A stretch of DNA of 64,000 nt from Homarus americanus (lineage: Eukaryota > Arthropoda > Malacostraca > Decapoda > Nephropidae), in NCBI RefSeq assembly GCF_018991925.1, contig NW_024744357.1:2482046-2546045 (forward strand), read 5' to 3'. The notes below the pieces were generated by a model that was not told the DNA's origin, made no database searches, and worked only from the letters and a program-made list of their open reading frames with translations. Of the stretch, positions 52,694 through 64,000 are shown one piece after another (position 1 is the stretch's first letter; each line of letters starts with the position of its first letter). The translations under genes were made by a program, and so were the position numbers.

Positions 52694-54139
52694 CTGTGGA
52701 TTCACCAAACTTAATTAGTATACTCCACTAAACATACACTCATGGCTTAGACTATCTGATGGGCTGAGCAGCTTTTATCCAATACAGATTATTATGTGAT
52801 AAGGTATATACATTAACAACAAAAATGTCAAACCAAATATTAATATCTTCTCCCCAACATTTTTTGGAAGGGGCTGGTTAAGTTTGATTACTTAAAAGGA
52901 AAAAAATAAAAAAGAGACAAACAACTCAAACCAAATTCCTGAAACTGTGTGACCACATTTTATCAACAGCAGCTACAGTAGCTATGCCTGAACTCAGAAT
53001 CACCAAACTGTTCTACCCATACCTGGAATTGCTGAGGTAAAAAAAAAAAAATAATACTAAAATAACAGTTAATAAATATATACAAGGACCACATAAAGGT
53101 TGAGCATTCCCAGCTTATTTCACCTGATGACTAAACACCCAAACAATAACCTAATCTAATCTTACCTAACCCCCAAATCAGGCAATGTAAGTTGGAGTTC
53201 TTAATTTTCATGTGATTCTAACAGATTGATGTGTGAAATTTGGGCAAATTTGGGCTTAAATGTAATTAGCGCCAGAAATACCATTGAAGAAAACTGTCTT
53301 AGAATAGTTAAAATTAATGATTGCAACTATAAAATTACCAAGATTCGTTTAGTGGCAACAAGTGAAATAATACCAAGTAACCTACCTAACCTTACCTAAC
53401 TTACCAGAAAAAACTTTTAAAGCCCCTCTAACGACACTGACTGGATTCTCGTTTCCATTTACTGGCTAATATGGTGGACTTCACAGCTGACGAGTTATTT
53501 GTTTTGATGTTTATATTCTAACTATATTTTCATCAGTGAGTTGTGATAGAATAATAATTTTTATGGAAAGTGCTTCGTTTGGTAGATAATTACTGGTAAG
53601 CGAAGAGGCGCACATTACTTTGTCTTTCTTGGCGGAGATGCGGCGGTAAACAGTCACTCATCTCCGATCAACGCCGGTCGCCTGTGTATAATGCCGGGGA
53701 TCGGAGGGTGGAGTCTCACGGCTAGGAGTTTAGGTAAGGTTGGGTAGGTTTCATTGGCTAGGTTGGTGAGGTCTTCTAACAACGCTTCTGCCGCTTGCTT
53801 TTCTTATCAACTAAGGTTGTGTTTGGTTTAATTTAGAAATAACCACCTTTTAACACATTTACCATGACTACAACCTTGTCCACTATAAAATACAGTGAAA
53901 TTGCGGAGTTGTTACATTCGTTTTCTATGAGAAATCAGCGACTACAAAGTTGTAAATAATTACTCATTAATCTATTTAATAAATTGTATAATTAACGTTT
54001 CCACAAAGTTTTGTCTAATTCTATTAACTACTGGTGTTAGCCTATTTACAATAAAGGTTTTATTTTACATAGCGCACCCCAAAGTTATAAACTACTGAAA
54101 CATTTAGATCTCCCTATTCTGGGTATTTTGAACCCCATA
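52694..54139. other. Upstream region of mRpS10, probable promoter area
   Basis: The 53600-53720 stretch is relatively GC- and CpG-rich (GATCAACGCCGGTCGCCTG) and is the likeliest promoter or first-exon zone for the minus-strand mRpS10. The exact start site is not visible. Confidence 0.35.
53263..53372. repeat. Interspersed repeat, copy 2
   Basis: A second copy of the sequence at 29006, in the same orientation. Both have CCTAATCTAA-like motifs within about 110 bp upstream. Confidence 0.85.
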
Positions 54140-55180
54140 TTCAGAGCCGTCCCAAGGGTATGGCAACCGGTGCGACTGCCCCGGGTCCTGCGGCCCTTAC
54201 CCCACCCAACACCAGAATTACTGACCGCGTTAAGCTGACCTCACCTTACCACCCAGATTTATGGGGACCACCTGAAGGATTAGTGACCAGCACAGTTAGG
54301 CAATGCATCTGCTGACATGAGGTCAAAGGTAAGATTAAGCCACCCCATCTTACCACCCAGACTGAGAACAATGTCATTCTTTATTGTGCTCTCTGTCGAA
54401 GAGGAGTGAGGAAGTTGACAGCGGTTCACCTGTCAGTGTTGTCGAAACTCTGAATCTCCAGTTGTCCGCGATTTGTGTTTTGTGAAATTGTTGGTATACA
54501 TTATTTTACTATCGTACACAGCCCTCGTTTTGTATTATACCATTTCCAGCAGAGATAGAGACAGATACAGAAAATACATCTGGGGTGCAGAGAAAAGGCA
54601 GAAAAAAGGAAGAGAGAAGAAATGAAAGGTTCCCTAGAAAAATATGTGTTTCCAGAAACACCAGAAACTAGTGACAACAAGGACCTGAGTGGGTCTGTTC
54701 AAGCTGAGGAGAGTACTGAAAAAAATACTAAGGCTTTTAAAATGGACAGTTGTACCCACGCTAACGGTCATGCTGATGATCTATGTGATCCAGCCAACTG
54801 GCCTCATTACTGGACACTACGAAAATTGATAATTTGGTATAAGAGGGACCTGTTAAGGTATCTAGTGAAAATTATGTATTTAAAAAAAATGGTGAAAACC
54901 GACACTTTTCAGAAGACTTTTACATACGAAGATTGACCTGTATATAAAAGATGTTATAAGGAACAATTTCCGCCCAAAATGAAGGTCAGATCGTTTAATC
55001 ACACCAAAATACACTGGACAAACATATTGGTCTACCCCGAGGGACTCAGGTACTACAGTGAAAATTTACCATGGTGGCACAAGTCCATGTGCCATAATCC
55101 AGAATTTCCAAACTGCACTGTTAGTCTAGATATTGGCAAAAGGATCCAGAAGTACGTACTGCACATATTAAACAAATAAA
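54140..55180 (+). mobile_element. Decayed hAT-like element (ZMYM/DUF4371-type transposase N-terminus)
   Basis: CAGAGCCGTCCCAAGGGTAT...TGCCCCGGGTCCTGCGGCCC at 54140 looks like a hAT terminus. The open frame at 54622-54936 contains DLCDPANWPHYW, the start of hAT/ZMYM-type transposases. After a stop a second frame (54979-55179) gives HTKIHWTNILVYPEGLRYYS, resembling the R-xWLVYS region. No zinc-finger, DDE or dimerisation parts remain and no right terminus was found. Confidence 0.55.
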
Positions 55181-55674
55181 TACGAGTTTTGAGAACACTT
55201 ACACCTTGTTTTGTGCCAATGTTTAACAGTGATCTGGTGATATTCATTTCTTCCCCTGTTCCTCCAGACGTCTTTTACACAAAGGTGTCTCGTCACTTTC
55301 ACTGCATACGTTTCCTGGTTGTCTGTTAATTATTATCTCTTTGTTTTCCTAATACTGTAAACTGTATAAGAGTTAAGTCCTGGGCCTCAGTGTGTCCGGC
55401 AGACTACACCATCGTGTTGGGTAACTACCACGAACAATACCACGATTTCTTTCTTTTTTGCTTCATTAGAGGCAAAAGAGTTAAACTAATTTTACAAAAA
55501 TAATTAAACTATTTAATCTTAATTTTAATTACGCCTAATAAGATCTAAAACCATATGTCGTCTAAAATGTAGGTTATATTTTATTCGTGGCAGCGTTTAA
55601 ACATCATATTTTATAACAACACTACTGAGCGAGTATCCTCTTCACCACTGATCGGCTCGTTAGCCGTTGGGCGG

Positions 55675-56045
55675 TCAGTCACGACTCTTGTTACACAGTA
55701 TTAGCAAGTACTGAGAATGCACTGGCTCCTGAATGCATCTGAACCTGCTCCAGCACTTGTAGAGTCTAGTTTTGAAAGAGCTCACACTCGGTGCCGTCAC
55801 AACACTCCCTGGCAGATTGTCCCAAGAGTTCACAACTCTCACTCCGATAAAGTTACCCCTCACAGTTTTCTGGACTTGCGGCTTCTTCAACCTTGAGCTG
55901 TGACCCCTTGTGGGGCGAGCGTCCGCCATCTCCAGGTATGGACACTCGACTGAGTAGTGCCATTTGAGATGTGTATACACCTCAATTAGGTCCCCCCTTG
56001 CCCGTCTGTAGTTTAAGCTAGGCAATTTCAGGCGCTCTAATCTCT
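55675..56045 (-). mobile_element. LINE RT C-terminal fragment (reverse strand)
   Basis: A 116-residue minus-strand frame (55675-56025) contains NYRRARGDLIEVYTHLKW, TVRGNFIGVRVVNSWDNLP and APSVSSFKTRLYKCW, the standard end of non-LTR RT proteins, then a stop. Upstream the frame enters a 25-bp tandem repeat made from the same coding sequence. The rest of the element is missing. Confidence 0.8.
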
Positions 56046-56192
56046 CAGGGTAGCTGAGGTGCCGGAGTCTCAGGGTAGCTTAGGTGCCTGAGTCTCAGGG
56101 TGGCTGAGGTGCCGAAGACTCAGGGTAGCTGAGGTGCCGAAGTCTCAGGGTAGTTGAGGTGCCGAAGTCTCAGCGTAGCTAAGGTGCCAAAG
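56045..56192. repeat. 25-bp minisatellite, about 6 units, derived from LINE sequence
   Basis: The unit is CTCAGGGTAGCTGAGGTGCC plus GAAGT. The first unit continues directly into the LINE RT fragment at 55675-56045. Confidence 0.9.
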
Positions 56193-56661
56193 AAACTCTT
56201 ACAACATTTTTGGCGAATAAATAGACAGATGCTTATCATTAAAATCGAGTAACAGCTTCACTTTGGTTTAACTTGTACTATACCTAGACTGTACAAATAT
56301 ACAGAAATAGGTAAACCAAGTAAATCACTTTAACCTGGATAGCCCAATAAAACAGTACTATATAATTATATCCTGTTGCTTTTAGTTGTAACTTCTGCCA
56401 ACAGGTGTGAAAATCACCTATTTGATTCCACGTTATAAACGGACTGGTTGAACCAATTTCTAAAGCAATAAAAGGTGGCATAAGGTATAGTTTACTCTGG
56501 CTACTAAATGTTTCCTCCTGTACTGACAATAAAATTCATAACAAAGTAACAAATGATAAATAAAAATAAAAATGAAAGGTATTTTACTGTACACGTAATA
56601 CTGTATTATAGATACCTTAGGCTATATTGTGCTTTATTCTTCATGTGCAGGACGGCATCGT

Positions 56662-56880
<219 letters not shown>

Positions 56881-57028
56881 ATGTGCAAACTGTATTAACT
56901 GTATTACTGTACTCTGTATTTATTTTAGTTTCTGCTGCATATCTGCTGTCTTATCAGTCGTTTCCGCTCTGTTATCTAATATTTTAGACAGCAGCTCACA
57001 CCTCTACATATAATGAACAGTAAGACTC

Positions 57029-57051
57029 ACACACACACACACACACATACA

Positions 57052-57122
<71 letters not shown>
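57029..57122. repeat. (CA)n-(TA)n compound microsatellite
   Basis: About ten CA units, then TACAGTA, then about 34 TA units. Confidence 0.94.
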
Positions 57123-57127
<5 letters not shown>

Positions 57128-57301
57128 TTACTCGGTTCACAACAGTAAAAAAATCGAAGTTTTCTAAGTTTTAACAGTTCACAGATATCTTGATCTTAGG
57201 TGATTTTTTTCAGTGATCTATATTTTCATTTCAATCATTACATCGCTGGGATTCAATAATTTTTATTTGATCAATAAAACTGGTTTTATTTGAGATGAAT
57301 A

Positions 57302-57948
57302 TAGTAGGTAGTAGGCAGCTATCAAACAGGGAAGTATTGTAGTGGATTTCTCCCCTACAAACGCTGTTTGTCGCTGTGTAGCCGACCCCACGAATTCCAC
57401 AGTGTGTGCCTCTTTCTACCTACACCAACCAGCCAGCAACACCTCCTCCTCCTCCTCCGCCTGCCTGGCGGTCCTCGCTCCCGCCGGCGAGCATGGCGAC
57501 CCACAAGCTGGTCCTCCTCTGAGCATCCTCACCAACCAGCTCTCTCTACATCACGCCATGTAACCATGCTGCCTTCCCAGCACCAAGCTGCATTGTACAC
57601 ATCCATATAAATATGTACAGAGAGCACATTGTGAGTTTCCTTTCTCCATCCCATCCTGAGTGTGAGCCAAACATCTCATACCCCACAGTACCACCGCCTG
57701 GGAAGATATTGGAAGCATAATGTGTTGTCTAATGGTAGACCCTGCTGCCATATGGCATCACGAACATTGTGACCAAGTCCCAGGTTGCTGATCTGACTTT
57801 CTGCCTCATGTACACACAATTGCAGGTCTCAATTGTTTCTCTTACTTTGACAACACAACATACATACTGTATATTGTTTCTCACTCGTTTTTGTATTCAT
57901 TTATGGTTATTATTATTATTTAATTATAATTTTTATCTATTTTTATTA

Positions 57949-58031
<83 letters not shown>

Positions 58032-58112
58032 CATTATTATTATTGGCCCCCAGGCCCTGATGTGGGTCAGTGACCTGTGCTCGGATGGGCTAATCCCCGT
58101 AAAAAAAAATTG
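57302..58112 (+). mobile_element. SINE-like element copy E, interrupted by an insertion at 57337-57690
   Basis: The 5' end is GGTAGTAGGCAGCTATCAAA. The body resumes at 57691 with CCACCGCCTGGGAAGATATT, continues through a long ATT tract (about 57945-58032), and ends GCCCTGATGTGGGTCAGTGA...GGGCTAATCCCCGTAAAAAA. Compared with copy A, about 354 bp have been inserted, bounded by AGTA on both sides. Confidence 0.75.
57337..57690. mobile_element. Insertion of unknown type inside SINE-like copy E
   Basis: The segment is absent from copies A-D at the same site and has AGTA at both edges (57333-57336 and 57687-57690), a possible target duplication. It is richer in G+C than its surroundings, with a CCT run and a 73-codon open frame at 57342-57563 that I do not recognise. 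It could be a small transposon or a processed transcript fragment. Confidence 0.5.
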
Positions 58113-58248
58113 TTGATCCAAAAGGACAACAACAACAATAATACAAATAATAATTATCATAATAATTCAGTGCAATTGTCATACAGGTTTACGATTAGAT
58201 ATGCATGTATATAAACTATGCAGTTATACAATTCATCATGAATATTAT

Positions 58249-58252
<4 letters not shown>

Positions 58253-58338
<86 letters not shown>
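58253..58338. repeat. (TA)n microsatellite
   Basis: An uninterrupted TA run of about 42 units. Confidence 0.95.
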
Positions 58339-58341
<3 letters not shown>

Positions 58342-59114
58342 GGTATACGGTTTATGTAGGCTGTGGGAATATACTGTACAGTTTTCTGTGCCTAGAGCCC
58401 TAGACAGTACAAATACATCTATGATAAATAGTAGATGGTCCAGTTGAGTTTTAAATTTGGTTATTATTCACAAATGTATACATACTTTTCGCATGTATAT
58501 CTAATACCACTTTCAAAGGTGACCCCCAAACCTCATGTATGGCTGACAAGTTGCGCGCGCACTTATCACTCGTTGACAGTGCTCCCTCAACCTTATCTAT
58601 ATTTACTTCTTATTTAATCATAAAACCAGTGCTACCATTATGGCGTAGCGAAATAATTGATGGTAGAGAGATAATTATAGAAATATGGCATTAAGTAATG
58701 ATTAAAATAACATAGGCCAATGTCTAATGTTAAAAGAGCAACCACGAGGAGGACACATTGAAATGAAATTATTGGTTTCAAGATGACACAGGCAAAACAA
58801 ATAAATTTATAAAAAAAAATTAACTAGAAATTTCAAGTTTAAATAGCCAAAGCTCTTTAAAATGAAGAATAAATAATAATGACTTGGCGATCCCGTTCGT
58901 GTATTTTCTTCAACATTAGCGACCTTACCACCCCAGGCCCCCAGCTGTTCAACTTATCGATCAACAGCCAGCCACAGCCAGTCGAGGCTGGGCACGAGCG
59001 GGAGTCCTAAGTCTGATCATTCGCTCAAGCGTGAATGCTGTTTAACGCGAAATAGTCCGTCCATTTAAAGTATCAAGTGGTAAACAAAACATCCTTAGAT
59101 AGGATATTAGTACC

Positions 59115-62892
<3,778 letters not shown>

Positions 62893-63699
62893 GTAAAATT
62901 TATATCACTAGTTAGGTTTGGCTATTATTTTTTTGTCATGTTATAGCTAGATTAAATTTTGTTAGGTTAATTTTTTGAATTATGTTTGGTTTGAATATAA
63001 ATCGGTTAGTTATTATTTCTTGGTTAGTTAAGGTCACGTTATGGTATGTTCAAGTTTAATTGGTTAATTTAGGTTAAACTTTAAGTTACATTTTGTTTCG
63101 TTTTCTCAACTCACAAGAAAGCCAACATGCTAGCTCTTAGCGGAGAAGACAACACGCTAACTATGGCATCTCACTGGTAAAGCTTGTGTTCCTTAACTTA
63201 TGGGTAATCCATCAGAAAGACTGATGGAATTTTTACTTTGTGCGAGATACTTGCATGCAAGTGCTGACGGCCTCGCGAGGGGGAAGACTGGCATACTTGT
63301 GGCTGTTGACACGGGGCGCCTACTCTCACGGGTTAGTTGGCACCAAGATGTGCTCTGTTATAACATGGCTCATAATTGCAATTTCGTTTGGTTTAAAAAG
63401 AATGAAAACTTAGTTACCAAACTGGAGTGTCTCGATTCTCCAGTTTTTCCTTAAAAACTGATTAGCAAGAGGAAACCAAATCAGTGACAGCATCAACATC
63501 CAGCTCCACTCTGCTTGATTTTGTGTACCTCAAGCCTCCAAGTGTTCCCAATATTTTTTTTCCAAACAATTACAAATCTGAAATTTTAATTTCCTTTTAT
63601 CGTGGCGTTTGCTGTTCTGCACTGATCCTGTCATGTGTTTTGTATAATGTTCATTACTACTTCCCAAGCTCACCTAAGCCTCCCCCACCTGGTCTTCCT
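62893..63699 (+). other. Intron 2 (partial) of the CoA-transferase family gene
   Basis: It begins GTAAAA after exon 2. A 84-codon frame at 63200 is unrecognised and has no splice context. A LINE fragment follows to the edge. Confidence 0.6.
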
Positions 63700-64000
63700 C
63701 CCTAAATGCCACACAACGTAAACACCTAGAAAATGTGCAAAAGAGGGCATGCAAGATTATTCTCTCCCCTTCCTACTCCACATATCAAGAAGCGCTCAAC
63801 ACACTGACCCTTTCAACTGTCACTGACCATCACCACGACCTCATCTGCAAATTTGGTAAGAAGCTTCTACACCATCCTCGACACCGGCTCCTACTACCAC
63901 CTGAGATCCCTAGCCTGAGAATTGCTGTTCGACACCACAACCGCATCCAGCCCATACGTGCACGAACTGATCGCTATAAGAACAGCCCAGTCCCAACCAT
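63700..64000 (+). mobile_element. LINE RT C-terminal fragment, runs off the window
   Basis: The frame starting near 63702 reads QRKHLENVQKRACKIILSPS, then YQEALNTLTLSTV, DLICKFGKKLLHHPRHRLLL and ARTDRYKNSPVPT, with no stop to the edge. Such segments (IQKRACRIILG...Y..AL..L.L..L..RR..L) end Jockey/CR1-type RT proteins. It is in the same orientation as the CoA-transferase gene and lies in its second intron. Confidence 0.8.

Noticed and set aside
52483..52731. Plus-strand 82-codon frame
   Set aside because: It is antisense to the mRpS10 presequence exon, whose splice phases and family match decide the strand.
57342..57563. 73-codon frame with CRCVADPTNSTVC, perhaps a Cys-rich exon
   Set aside because: It sits inside an insertion in a SINE-like copy, has no splice signals that fit a neighbour, and matches no family I recognise.

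Overview
The window is animal nuclear DNA. Coding sequence is split into short exons with GT/AG introns, and there are long arrays of micro- and minisatellites, dispersed CCTAA/TTAGG-type (arthropod telomere-like) motifs, decayed non-LTR retrotransposons and many short inverted-repeat DNA elements. The mix of (AAT)n, (CT)n, (CA)n and (TA)n tracts, CCTAACC motifs and CR1/L2-like LINEs suggests an arthropod, most likely a decapod crustacean; the species is an inference and cannot be fixed from the sequence. No bacterial-type genes, CRISPR arrays, rRNA or tRNA genes were seen.

Three host genes can be assembled. (1) On the + strand, ten coding exons from 1660 to 42019 join in phase into a 418-residue type I membrane protein: signal peptide, SUEL (galactose/rhamnose-binding-lectin)-like domain, CUB domain, Sushi/CCP domain, one transmembrane helix and a short cytoplasmic tail. 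Its first intron is 21.7 kb. (2) On the - strand, four exons between 46793 and 52693 encode mitochondrial ribosomal protein S10 (mRpS10, uS10m); the short first coding exon is unresolved. Genes 1 and 2 converge tail to tail. (3) On the + strand, exons at 59115 and 62740 are the start of a mitochondrial 4-hydroxybutyrate CoA-transferase/acetyl-CoA hydrolase-family enzyme that runs off the right edge.

Region by region: 1-1600 holds a retroelement copy, a CTGT-rich repeat and the GC-richer start of gene 1. 1.7-23.4 kb (intron 1) is a repeat accumulation zone: a 33-bp minisatellite (4.1-7.0 kb), two LINE fragments (7.2-8.65 kb minus, 9.2-10.7 kb plus), a third retroelement remnant (14.7-15.5 kb), a 31-bp minisatellite (16.2-17.0 kb), a 1.55-kb homopurine tract (17.9-19.4 kb) and a 24-bp minisatellite (19.5-20.65 kb). 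23.6-34.5 kb (intron 2) carries foldback elements, a Tc1/mariner-type MITE and a CCAAT-containing 30-bp repeat array. 34.5-42 kb contains the remaining exons of gene 1. 42-59 kb holds mRpS10, several TA-flanked MITEs, a decayed hAT-like element and LINE remnants. 59-64 kb holds the CoA-transferase start and a LINE fragment at the edge.

The very long open frames in 4-7 kb and 17.8-19.4 kb are artefacts of stop-free tandem repeats, not genes. The most interesting items are the lectin-like/CUB/Sushi receptor, a probable LINE-SINE pair sharing a 3' tail, a minisatellite that seems to have grown out of LINE coding sequence, and two foldback elements carrying CCTAACC motifs in their loops.
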